Made by a program: the position numbers and the translations under genes. A DNA stretch of 50,057 bases from Pseudomonadota bacterium (GTDB taxonomy: Bacteria; Desulfobacterota; Binatia; UBA12015), in assembly GCA_005777805.1 (NCBI GenBank), contig SXLG01000163.1:1-50057 (forward strand), in the 5' to 3' direction. Below are positions 43,286 through 50,057 of the stretch, piece by piece. The notes beneath the pieces are model-generated. The model did no database searches. It had not been told where the DNA came from and was given only the letters and a program-made list of their open reading frames with translations. The first letter of the stretch is position 1; every line of letters begins with the position of its first letter.

Positions 43286-44718
43286 GTCTGCCCACCTGGC
43301 TCCTGAAGCGCCGCCCGAGTCCGCGAGCGCTTGACGTGGTGGTGATCGGCGCCGGTGTGGCCGGCCTCGCTTGCGGCGCAGCACTGGCCCGCGCCGGGCT
43401 TCAGACCGCGGTGATCGAACGCGCGCGGCGCCCGGGTGGTCGGCTCCAGAGCTTCGGCGTCCAGGGCTGGTCAGTCGATACCGGTCCCCTGCTCTGGTCC
43501 GGTCCCGAACTGCGCAGTGTCCTGGCCTTTGCCGGTGTCGAGACGGCACCGCTCGTCACGGTCGATCTTCGCCACCAGCTTCGCCTTGCCCTGCTCACCG
43601 AGAAGGGTGCTGCGGGCCCGTGGCCTCTGCCCGTGCCCGGAGGGGTTCCGAGTCCGGCCGTGCTGGCGGCAATCAAGCAGCTCCACGACATCCCCCGCCG
43701 CGCCTTTGCTGATCTGGGCACCCTCTGTGATGCGCTGCGCACCGAGCCGGCGCCGGAGGGAACGACGCTCACGCGCTGGCTCGAGGGCCGTGATGTGGAT
43801 GGCGCGGTGCTGCGTGGCCTGACGCGCACGGCCGAGATCCTCGGCGCGCCACGCGGGCGCGGTCTCGAGATCGACGCACACGAGCTGGCCCTGCGCCTGG
43901 CATCCCTGCATGGAGACGAGGGCCTTGACTTTGTAGTTGCCGGTGACGGACCGATTCCCGGTGCACGTGGTGTGATCCAGTGCCTCGTCGATGCCTTGCT
44001 TGCCAGCGGCGGCGAACTCCGGCTTGGCATGCAGGCCCGGACGGTTCTGGTCGAGGACGGTGCGGCCAGCGGAGTGCTCGTGAGTCGCAGCGACGAGCCT
44101 TTCGTGGAGACGATCGAGGCGGGCGCGTGCGTGCTGGCCGTGGGGCCGCGTCATCTCGCAGACCTCCTCCCGGAGCGCACCCTGCAGGAACTCCCGGTAC
44201 CCCGCACACGGATCACCTGGGCCTGCGCCGCGTGGGGACTCGACCGGGACGAGCAGACGCGGGAGATTGTCGAACCCGCGCCAGGCAAGATGCCGGCTCC
44301 GTTGCTGCGGGCGTTGCCTGTCGGTGATTCCGCGATTGATGGCTTGGTGGTCGATGCCGGGAGCTTCGCGCCGCGCGTCGCGCCGCCCGGGCATGGGCTT
44401 CTGCTCGGGCGTCTGCGCATCGGTGCCGGGCGGCCTGCGGAACTGCAACAGAGTGGTCCCGGCGCGGCGGGCCTCGCCGCCCTGCTTGACGTCGCCTGCC
44501 CCGGGGCAGCCGAGCGCCTCTCCTGGGACCGGTTCTGGTTCGAGTCCGGGGCCGAGGTGCCGCTGGCCGGGGATCCCGACGAGATGCCACTCGCTGTTCC
44601 CGGTCTGCCGCGGGTGCTCCTCGCGTCGGCTCACGTCGCCGCGGCCGGCGGTGAACCGGTGGCGCGGGCCGCGAGTGCGGGGGCGGCTGCGGCACGACGC
44701 CTGCTCGGCAGCGGTTGA
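43282..44718 (+). CDS. FAD-dependent oxidoreductase, phytoene desaturase / amine oxidase type
   Basis: A 478-residue flavoprotein. The FAD-binding start is DVVVIGAGVAGLACGAALARAGLQTAVIE, with G-x-G-x-x-G and the terminal Glu, followed by RRPGGRLQSF, the second diagnostic block of this superfamily. LASGGELRLGMQARTVLV and VLAVGPRHLADLL fit the substrate half. The C-terminal FAD motif is present as GLPRVLLASAHVAAAGGEPVARAASAG. Relatives saturate or desaturate polyprenoids, carotenoids or retinol, or oxidise amines; the substrate cannot be read. It overlaps the lipoprotein gene and has no carotenoid genes nearby. Confidence 0.85.
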   Translation: MSLPTWLLKRRPSPRALDVVVIGAGVAGLACGAALARAGLQTAVIERARRPGGRLQSFGVQGWSVDTGPLLWSGPELRSVLAFAGVETAPLVTVDLRHQLRLALLTEKGAAGPWPLPVPGGVPSPAVLAAIKQLHDIPRRAFADLGTLCDALRTEPAPEGTTLTRWLEGRDVDGAVLRGLTRTAEILGAPRGRGLEIDAHELALRLASLHGDEGLDFVVAGDGPIPGARGVIQCLVDALLASGGELRLGMQARTVLVEDGAASGVLVSRSDEPFVETIEAGACVLAVGPRHLADLLPERTLQELPVPRTRITWACAAWGLDRDEQTREIVEPAPGKMPAPLLRALPVGDSAIDGLVVDAGSFAPRVAPPGHGLLLGRLRIGAGRPAELQQSGPGAAGLAALLDVACPGAAERLSWDRFWFESGAEVPLAGDPDEMPLAVPGLPRVLLASAHVAAAGGEPVARAASAGAAAARRLLGSG

Positions 44719-45171
44719 CGGGCACGGAGGGGGCACGCTCGCGGCCTCCCGGCGGGAGGGCGCTCTCGTTCGGTCAGGATCTCGGTCCGCACGAGATCCT
44801 GAGCGTCCCGTAGCGCGGAGGCCTGCGCAGTCGTCTCGGGCACCACGCCGAGCAGCAGCCAGCCCGGAGTGAGGTCCGAGCCTCCTGCAGCGCGGGCTCC
44901 AGGGACGGGCGGGGGGAGCGAGGGGGGCAGGTGCGCCACCTCGCTTCACAGCACACGGGCGAGGAACCTTGGCAGCGGAGTGAGCGCCTGGGCGTTGGCG
45001 GGTGCTCCACCGCTCTGGCAAGCGCGCACGCTTCGGTTCCGTGTGACGGCTCTGCACGGGCTATCCGGTGCGTCGGGGGGCGAATTTCGTCCAGTTTGCG
45101 ACCTCGCGCTGGCACCCGAGTTGCCACTAGGGAATCACGAGCCCTTTCCGGCTCCCCCAGCGGAGAACCAC
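44719..45171. other. 453-bp region with no convincing gene
   Basis: No supported gene on either strand. A minus-strand frame across 44631-44939 (VRTEILTERE-like) looks faintly protein-like but overlaps the oxidoreductase end and lacks a ribosome site. It could be a gene remnant. No terminator with a T-run is seen after 44718. Confidence 0.4.
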
Positions 45172-45453
45172 GTGATCATCGATCGCCAGACCTTCATTGA
45201 CCTCGCAACCCATCTCGAAGGGGCATCGGAAGCCGTCCTCGACGTCACCCGGCGCTGCGTCTCGCTGTGCGAGGACAACACCGACGAGCGCCCGCAGCCG
45301 AAGACCTGGGTCGGCCTGGTCGAGTCCCTGGCCGCCATCAATTCGGAATTGACGGGACTCGAGCAGACCCTGCGGGCCGTGCTCGAGGCGAACCGGCAGG
45401 AGAACGATTTTGCCCGCGCGGCCCTGCGCCGAGACGGCCTGATGGACGCCTGA
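45172..45453 (+). CDS. Small helical protein of unknown function
   Basis: A 93-residue soluble protein from the GTG at 45172, with GGAG eight bases upstream. The protein starts MIIDRQTFIDLATHLEGASEAV-like and looks all-helical and acidic, with two cysteines (RRCVSLCEDN). The middle TWVGLVESLAAINSELTGLEQTLRAVLEANRQ is a likely coiled coil. No signal peptide or membrane segment. The open frame extends upstream for 100 codons of unlikely sequence, so the start at the ribosome site is preferred. Not recognised; no clear operon partner. Probably real because of its ordered composition compared with the surrounding sequence. Confidence 0.5.
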   Translation: MIIDRQTFIDLATHLEGASEAVLDVTRRCVSLCEDNTDERPQPKTWVGLVESLAAINSELTGLEQTLRAVLEANRQENDFARAALRRDGLMDA

Positions 45454-45752
45454 AATCAGGGGAGTCCGCGGCGGCCTCGCGTCGCCTCGGGCAAGGGCGT
45501 GGCGATCGCAGGGCGCGTTGATCCTGAAGCCCCGCCCGCTCTACCTGCATGTCTCGCCACGAGCCTCGGCGTCGCCATCGCTGTGCGGCGCCGGGGTACC
45601 TCGTTCCGCCGATGCACTCAGGCACACCTCGCCGCAGGCTCCACCGTCGCGATCGCGGCGCGGAGACGTGCGCACGCTGATCCGCAGCGCGCGGGCAGAA
45701 CGGGCCGGAGCCTCTGCCACCAAGCGCCCCGCGGCGCCTGCCGTGCGGCGCG
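45454..45752. other. 299-bp region with degenerate repeats, no gene seen
   Basis: CATGTCTCGCCACGAGCC from 45549 and CACACCTCGCCGCAGGCT from 45623 begin two roughly 50-base copies that match at about 70 percent of positions, 74 bases apart. The core CTCGCCAC resembles the unit before gspH read on the other strand. Confidence 0.4.
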
Positions 45753-46097
45753 TCAGGCGCGGTTCAGCGCCAGCTGAACGACCGAACTCGCCGCGGCCAC
45801 GATCACTGCCGCAATCCAGACGAGTGGCCACAAGGTGGGGGCGGATGGCGTGCGTGCCCGCGTCAAGATGGGCCGCGCGATCATCGGCAAGGAGGGCAGG
45901 AGTCCCGCCGGCGCGAGCGCGAGGCTCTGGTGGAGCCCGTTGTCGATGACGAGCCTGAGGTGCGCCGGGTGTGGTCGAGGCGTGGTCGCGACGAGCCGCA
46001 GATTGCCCGTGGGACGGCCCGAGCGTCGCGACGGGCGGCGCCTGCGCTGGGGGAGCGATCTCAATGCGACGGCGGCCTCGAATTCCAGAATAGGCAT
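45753..46097 (-). CDS. Small protein with C-terminal membrane helix, next to the sigma-54 regulator
   Basis: A 114-residue protein. The start at 46097 follows a GAAGGGGA ribosome site at seven bases; the longer frame to 46124 overlaps the regulator gene end and has no such site. The N-terminal part is basic ([12 protein letters not shown]), then PHPAHLRLVIDNGLHQSL, and the C-terminus is one helix (WPLVWIAAVIVAAASSVVQLAL) followed by NRA. This is the layout of a tail-anchored protein. It begins 13 bases past the regulator stop, so it is in the same operon. Not recognised; it might be a membrane partner of the regulator (inference). Confidence 0.5.
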   Translation of the reverse strand: MPILEFEAAVALRSLPQRRRRPSRRSGRPTGNLRLVATTPRPHPAHLRLVIDNGLHQSLALAPAGLLPSLPMIARPILTRARTPSAPTLWPLVWIAAVIVAAASSVVQLALNRA

Positions 46098-46110
46098 CGT
46101 TGATTCCCCT

Positions 46111-47490
46111 TCAGTGTAATCCATGTTTGTCTAGCTTGCGGTAGAGCGTTCGGCGCGACAGCCCGAGCAGGCGGGCGGCCTCGGTGCGCTTGCCGGCCAC
46201 CGAATCGAGCGCGCGCCGGATCTGGCAGCGTTCGGCCGCATCGAGCGAGAGATCGGTGCCGTCGCTGTTCGGTCCGCCGCAGGCGCGCAGGACGTCGGGC
46301 GGCAGGTGTTCGACCCCGATCGTGCCGCTGCGCGCAAGGATGGCCGCGCGCTCGAGCACGTTGCCGAGGTCGCGCACGTTGCCGGGCCAGCGGTGGGCAC
46401 GCAGAGCGCCGAGCGCGGCCGGCGAGAGGGTGCTGCGCGGCAGGCCAAAGCGGCGCGAGAGGTCGGCGAGGAAGCACTCGGCCAGCAACTCGACGTCCTC
46501 GATGCGATCGCGCAGCGCCGGCAGCTCGATCGCGCCGACATTGAGGCGGTAGAAGAGGTCCTCCCGGAAGCGGCCTGCGCTCACCATCCGCTGCAGGTCG
46601 CCGTTGGTCGCGGCGATCACGCGGATGTCGACCCGTGTCGAGAGCGGCGAGCCGACGCGCCGGATCTCCCGGTTCTCGAGCACGCGCAGCAGCTTGACCT
46701 GCGCGTCGAGCGGCATCTCGCCAATTTCGTCGAGAAAGATCGTGCCGCCATCGGCGGCCTCGAAGAGACCACGGCGATCGCGGTCCGCACCGGTGAAGGC
46801 GCCGCGTACATGACCGAAAAGCTCGGCTTCGATCAGACCCGGCGAGAGTACGCTGCAGTTGCAGACCACCAGCGGTCGGTCGCGCAGTGGCGAGCGGGCG
46901 TGGATCGCACGCGCGGCGAGTTCCTTGCCGGTGCCACTTTCGCCGGTGACGAGGACGGTCGTGGGATAGGCGGCGATACGCTCGATGAAGGCGAACACCT
47001 CGCGCATCACGCGGCTGCGCGCGACCATGCCCTCGAACACCGCCGAGTCGCGGCCGCCGAGTTCGAGGATGCGGACGCGCTCGCGCAGGCGGCGGCGGTC
47101 GACCAGAACCCGCACGAGTTGCCCCAGCCGCTCCGGATCAACCGGCTTTTCGAGAGCGTCCGCCGCGCCCGCCTGGATGGCCGCGGCCGCCTCTCGCACC
47201 GACGAACGGGCGGTGACGAGGATCAGATCGGCGTCGGCCTCGTGCCGACGAAGCTCGAGCAGGAGGCTCTTGCCGTCCAGGCCGGGCAGGGCGACGTCGG
47301 CGACCGTCACGTCGATCGGGTGGAGCGTAAAGATTTCGAGGGCCTCGGTCGCCGAGGCGGCCGTGTGGACGCGGTAGCCGCGCGCCGCGAGCAGCCGAGC
47401 CAGGGCCGCGCGCTCACAGGCTCCGTCATCGACGACGAGCACCTGTCCCGGCTCGTTGCCGGCCGCACCTGTGACTTCACTCTCGGGCAT
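46111..47490 (-). CDS. NtrC-type sigma-54-dependent response regulator
   Basis: A 459-residue regulator. I chose the ATG at 47490; the frame extends 21 residues upstream without receiver homology. The receiver domain (about 15-130) has the acidic pair VVDD (21-22), phospho-acceptor Asp 65 in VADVALPG, and Lys 115 in LEKPVD. The AAA+ domain (about 150-390) has GESGTGKE, the sigma-54-contacting GAFTGA loop, [12 protein letters not shown] (Walker B) and the R-finger region [11 protein letters not shown]. The Fis-type helix-turn-helix at the end has [20 protein letters not shown]. It activates sigma-54 promoters when phosphorylated. No histidine kinase gene is in the window. Nearest possible target is the divergent acyl-CoA dehydrogenase operon. 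Confidence 0.94.
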   Translation of the reverse strand: MPESEVTGAAGNEPGQVLVVDDGACERAALARLLAARGYRVHTAASATEALEIFTLHPIDVTVADVALPGLDGKSLLLELRRHEADADLILVTARSSVREAAAAIQAGAADALEKPVDPERLGQLVRVLVDRRRLRERVRILELGGRDSAVFEGMVARSRVMREVFAFIERIAAYPTTVLVTGESGTGKELAARAIHARSPLRDRPLVVCNCSVLSPGLIEAELFGHVRGAFTGADRDRRGLFEAADGGTIFLDEIGEMPLDAQVKLLRVLENREIRRVGSPLSTRVDIRVIAATNGDLQRMVSAGRFREDLFYRLNVGAIELPALRDRIEDVELLAECFLADLSRRFGLPRSTLSPAALGALRAHRWPGNVRDLGNVLERAAILARSGTIGVEHLPPDVLRACGGPNSDGTDLSLDAAERCQIRRALDSVAGKRTEAARLLGLSRRTLYRKLDKHGLH

Positions 47491-47524
47491 CGGGGGGTCC
47501 CAGGCGGAGGGCAACGCAAGGCCA

Positions 47525-47562
47525 GTGCCACGGCGCTGCGCCAGCGTTGGCACAGCGATCGC
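47525..47562 (+). promoter_or_regulatory. Candidate sigma-54 promoter overlapped by a palindrome
   Basis: TTGGCAC at 47547-47553 and TCGC at 47559-47562 place the invariant GG and GC ten bases apart, as in sigma-54 promoters (-24 and -12), with one mismatch to TTGC. It points to the acyl-CoA dehydrogenase gene at 47786. The overlapping inverted repeat 47525-47553 (GTGCCA to TGGCAC, with CGCTG/CAGCG inside) may bind the regulator. Confidence 0.4.
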
Positions 47563-47785
47563 GCCGGCCGTGGGCTCCTTTTCCCTTGTCCGAGCCGCGC
47601 TCCGGCACGTCGGCGCTACGTCGGCGTCGGCATTTCGACACTCCCGCGCCGAGATTGGCGGCCGTGCTCCGATCCTGATAACCGGGGGCGCGTTCGGTGC
47701 GGGCGCGTGATGCGCTGCGTTGCGCTGGTATCCCCGACCCGCCGGACTCCCTGAGTCGTGGGTGTAGCGGGCGAGGGTCGCGAAG

Positions 47786-48919
47786 ATGGACTTCGGTTTT
47801 AGCGAGGAGCAGGAGCTGCTCCGGCAGTCGGCGCGGGACTTCCTCTCGAAGGAGTGCCCGATGCCCTTCGTCCGCCGGCTGATGGAGGACGAGACCGGGC
47901 ACTCACCGGACTACTGGCGCAAGCTCGCCGATATGGGATGGCTCGGCTTGACGCTACCCGAGGATGCCGGCGGTTCCGGACTCGATTTCGTCGATCTCAC
48001 CGTCGTGCTCGAGGAGATGGGCCGCGTCGTCATGCCGGGGCCCTACCTCTCGACCGTGGTGGCTGCGGGCTTCGCGCTCACCGATGCCGCCAGCCCGGCG
48101 TTGCGCGCGCGTACTCTGCCGGGGATTGCCTCGGGCGAATTGATCGCGACCGTGGCGCAGCTCGAACCCTCGGGGCGCTGGGATGCCGAGGGCATCGCGG
48201 CGACACTGCGCGACGACGGCGCGGGGCTGCGACTTGACGGGACCAAGCTCTTCGTGCCCGACGCGCAGGTGGCCGATCTGATCATCGTGGCCGCCCGCCG
48301 GCCCGGCACGAGTGCGGCCGAGGGCGTGAGCCTCGTCTGTGTCGAGAAGGGCAGCCCCGGTCTCGAGGTGCGCCCGCTGCGCACCATGGACCAGACGCGG
48401 CGGCTGGCCGAGGTACGGCTTGACGGGGTGTCGGTCGGGCGCGACGCGCTCCTCGGTGCCGAGGGTGAAGGCTGGCGGATTCTGGAGAGGATGTCCGACC
48501 GGCTCAAGGTAGCGCTCTGTGCCGAGGCCTGTGGCGGAGCGCAGCGCGTGCTCGAGATGTCGGTCGACTACGCCAAGGTGCGCGAGCAGTTCGGCAAGCC
48601 GATCGGTTCCTTCCAGGCGATCCAGCACAAATGCGCCGACATGCTGGTGCAGGTGGAGTGCGCCAAATCCGCCACCTACTACGCAGCCTGGGCGGTCGCC
48701 AACGATGTCGAGGAGGCTCCTCTCGCCGCCGCCATGGCCAAGGCGTGGTGTTCGGACGCCTACCGCAAGGTCGCGGGCGAGGGCATCCAGATCCACGGCG
48801 GCATCGGCTTCACCTGGGAGCACGACATGCACATCTACTTCAAGCGCGCCAAGAGTTCGGAAGTGACCTGTGGCGACGCTACCTGGAATCGCGAGCTGGT
48901 CGCGCAGCGGATCCTCTGA
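47786..48919 (+). CDS. Acyl-CoA dehydrogenase
   Basis: A 377-residue flavoenzyme of normal length. The N-terminal helical domain begins [20 protein letters not shown] and includes [19 protein letters not shown]. The middle beta domain has [19 protein letters not shown]. The C-terminal helices include [25 protein letters not shown], the R-x-x-FG-x-x-I-x-x-x-Q FAD-contact block. The end [22 protein letters not shown] marks the subfamily of [12 protein letters not shown] dehydrogenases common in lipid, steroid and aromatic degradation. It oxidises an acyl-CoA at the alpha-beta bond. GAGGG upstream is the ribosome site. A synthetase gene follows after 53 bases, so the pair may activate and oxidise one substrate. 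Confidence 0.93.
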   Translation: MDFGFSEEQELLRQSARDFLSKECPMPFVRRLMEDETGHSPDYWRKLADMGWLGLTLPEDAGGSGLDFVDLTVVLEEMGRVVMPGPYLSTVVAAGFALTDAASPALRARTLPGIASGELIATVAQLEPSGRWDAEGIAATLRDDGAGLRLDGTKLFVPDAQVADLIIVAARRPGTSAAEGVSLVCVEKGSPGLEVRPLRTMDQTRRLAEVRLDGVSVGRDALLGAEGEGWRILERMSDRLKVALCAEACGGAQRVLEMSVDYAKVREQFGKPIGSFQAIQHKCADMLVQVECAKSATYYAAWAVANDVEEAPLAAAMAKAWCSDAYRKVAGEGIQIHGGIGFTWEHDMHIYFKRAKSSEVTCGDATWNRELVAQRIL

Positions 48920-48972
48920 CCGCCCGGTCTCGGACGCCCGTCAGATTCTGGAAGATACAAGGAGAATTGGAG

Positions 48973-49962
48973 ATGGCCGGAGACGAGCCCGTCATTGAAT
49001 CCGTGCTCCGGGAGCATCGGACCTTCGCGCCGCCCGCGGCCTTTGCGCGTGCAGCACACATCCCCTCGATGGAGGCCTACCGCGCGCTCTGTGCCGAGGC
49101 CGAGGCCGATCCGGCGGCGTTCTGGGGGCGGATCGCCCGCGAGAACCTCGATTGGTTCCAACCCTTCGAGCGCGTGCTCGAAGGCGAGGTGCCCACGACG
49201 AAGTGGTTCAGCGGCGGCCAGCTCAACGTTTCCCACAACTGTCTCGACCGCCATCTCGGTACCTGGCGTCGCAACAAGGCCGCACTGATCTGGGAGGGCG
49301 AGCCGGGCGACCAGCGGGTTCTGACCTACCACGAGCTGCATCGCGAGGTCTGTCGGGTATCGAATCTGATGAAGTCACTCGGCATCGAAAAGGGCGACCG
49401 GGTCGGCCTCTACATGCCGCTCGTGCCCGAGCTCGCGATCGCGATGCTGGCCTGCACGCGCATCGGCGCCACGCATTCGATCATCTTCGGCGGCTTCTCG
49501 GCGGATGCGATTCGCGACCGGATGAACGACGCCGGGGCGAAGCTCATCTTTACCGCGGACGGCGGCTACCGGCGTGGCGCCACGGTGGCGCTCAAGAAGA
49601 CGGTGGACGCGGCGGTCGAGAACTGCCCGTCGGTGCGGCACGTCGTCGTGCTGCGCCGGACCGGCGAACCGGTCGAGATGCAGGCCGGACGCGACCTGTG
49701 GTGGCACGAGGCGCTGGCGGGGGTCTCCGCCGATTGCCCCGCCGAAGCGCTCGATGCCGAGCACCCGCTTTTTATCCTCTACACCAGTGGCACGACCGGG
49801 AAACCCAAGGGCGTGGTCCACACCACGGGTGGCTATCTGACCCACGTCACCTGGACCTCGAAGATCGTCTTCGATCTGAAGGACACCGACACCTACTGGT
49901 GCACAGCCGACATCGGCTGGGAGGTAGGAGCAGGAGCGATCTGGACCACCTGCGGGGCATGA
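48973..49962 (+). CDS. acs: Acetyl-CoA synthetase, N-terminal half; sequence broken near the window end
   Basis: The ATG at 48973 follows AAGGAGAATTGGAG, a good ribosome site. The first 316 residues match AMP-forming acetyl-CoA synthetase without gaps. [18 protein letters not shown] is the N-terminal mark, [14 protein letters not shown] follows, and the P-loop [15 protein letters not shown] is intact. The text agrees with the family up to [10 protein letters not shown] (49920). The true enzyme continues with about 330 more residues. Here the frame changes to unrelated residues and stops at 49962, in front of hexamer repeats. An assembly fault at the contig end is the likeliest cause; a genuine truncation is possible. 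In the intact form it would make acetyl- or propionyl-CoA. Confidence 0.88.
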   Translation: MAGDEPVIESVLREHRTFAPPAAFARAAHIPSMEAYRALCAEAEADPAAFWGRIARENLDWFQPFERVLEGEVPTTKWFSGGQLNVSHNCLDRHLGTWRRNKAALIWEGEPGDQRVLTYHELHREVCRVSNLMKSLGIEKGDRVGLYMPLVPELAIAMLACTRIGATHSIIFGGFSADAIRDRMNDAGAKLIFTADGGYRRGATVALKKTVDAAVENCPSVRHVVVLRRTGEPVEMQAGRDLWWHEALAGVSADCPAEALDAEHPLFILYTSGTTGKPKGVVHTTGGYLTHVTWTSKIVFDLKDTDTYWCTADIGWEVGAGAIWTTCGA

Positions 49963-49974
49963 CCCCCGTGCAGT

Positions 49975-50057
49975 GCTACGGCTACGGCGACGGCGACGGC
50001 AGCGGCTACGGCTACGGCGACGGCGACGGCGACGGCAGCGGCAGCGGCTACGGCTAC
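49975..50057. repeat. Low-complexity hexamer tract at the window end
   Basis: 83 bases made almost only of GGCTAC, GGCGAC and GGCAGC hexamers, including a repeated GGCTACGGCTACGGCGACG block. One frame would give alternating Gly with Tyr, Asp or Ser. It follows directly on the point where acs homology ends. Confidence 0.9.

Noticed and set aside
44631..44939. 102-codon minus-strand ORF with a faint protein-like segment
   Set aside because: Overlaps the oxidoreductase end, has no ribosome site and no recognisable domain; kept only as a possible remnant.
45518..45949. 143-codon plus-strand ORF
   Set aside because: Arg/Ser/Pro-rich with no motif and lies opposite the better supported small membrane protein gene on the minus strand.

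Overview
This is a very GC-rich, gene-dense piece of a Gram-negative chromosome. Its Sec signal peptides, lipoboxes, outer-membrane secretin, type II secretion genes and ABC-exported surface polysaccharide genes point to a diderm. The double and fused glycosyltransferases, Pro-Thr linker in a secreted protein and acyl-CoA metabolism suggest a deltaproteobacteria-like lineage (Myxococcota, Desulfobacterota or Binatota). I cannot place it more closely without a phylogeny.

Layout. 1-475 is the end of gspE. 665-7194 holds a membrane glycosyltransferase on the minus strand, a small anchored NTF2-like protein, two tandem paralogous cysteine-rich secreted proteins with a strong intrinsic terminator between them, and a secreted protein with a Pro-Thr linker. 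7541-17024 is a tightly overlapping surface-polysaccharide operon: parvulin isomerase, Wzt-like ATPase, O-antigen ligase-like protein, a GT4-GT2 fusion, a degenerate glycosyltransferase-like protein and a sulfatase-superfamily enzyme. 17581-28270 carries the rest of the type II secretion system in the order gspF-G-H-I-J-K-L-M-C-D. 28288-32371 encodes an ABC-2 permease, a second Wzt-like ATPase and a membrane glycosyltransferase. 32395-35873 is a two-gene RecQ-PRTase/DprA module that matches the PsyrTA (RqlH/RqlI) toxin-antitoxin anti-phage system. Polysaccharide functions resume at 36048-41593 with a KAS III-like enzyme, a double methyltransferase, a GT2 and an initiating sugar-phosphate transferase. 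41745-45453 has two lipoproteins, an FAD oxidoreductase and a small unknown protein. 45753-47490 is a sigma-54 response regulator with a small membrane protein (minus strand), divergent from an acyl-CoA dehydrogenase and an acetyl-CoA synthetase gene that breaks off in low-complexity sequence at the window end.

How it fits together. The secretion system and the polysaccharide export locus are interleaved on one strand, and most neighbours overlap by ATGA, GTGA or TTGA, which implies long translationally coupled transcripts. The two cysteine-rich exported proteins are plausible secretion substrates or surface-layer-like proteins (inference). The most striking local features are the defence module inside the polysaccharide locus with a C9 tract just after the antitoxin start codon, a 54-bp repeat array that multiplies possible start codons of gspH, short ORFs that exactly fill five gaps between operon genes, and a candidate sigma-54 promoter with a palindrome beside the sigma-54 activator gene.
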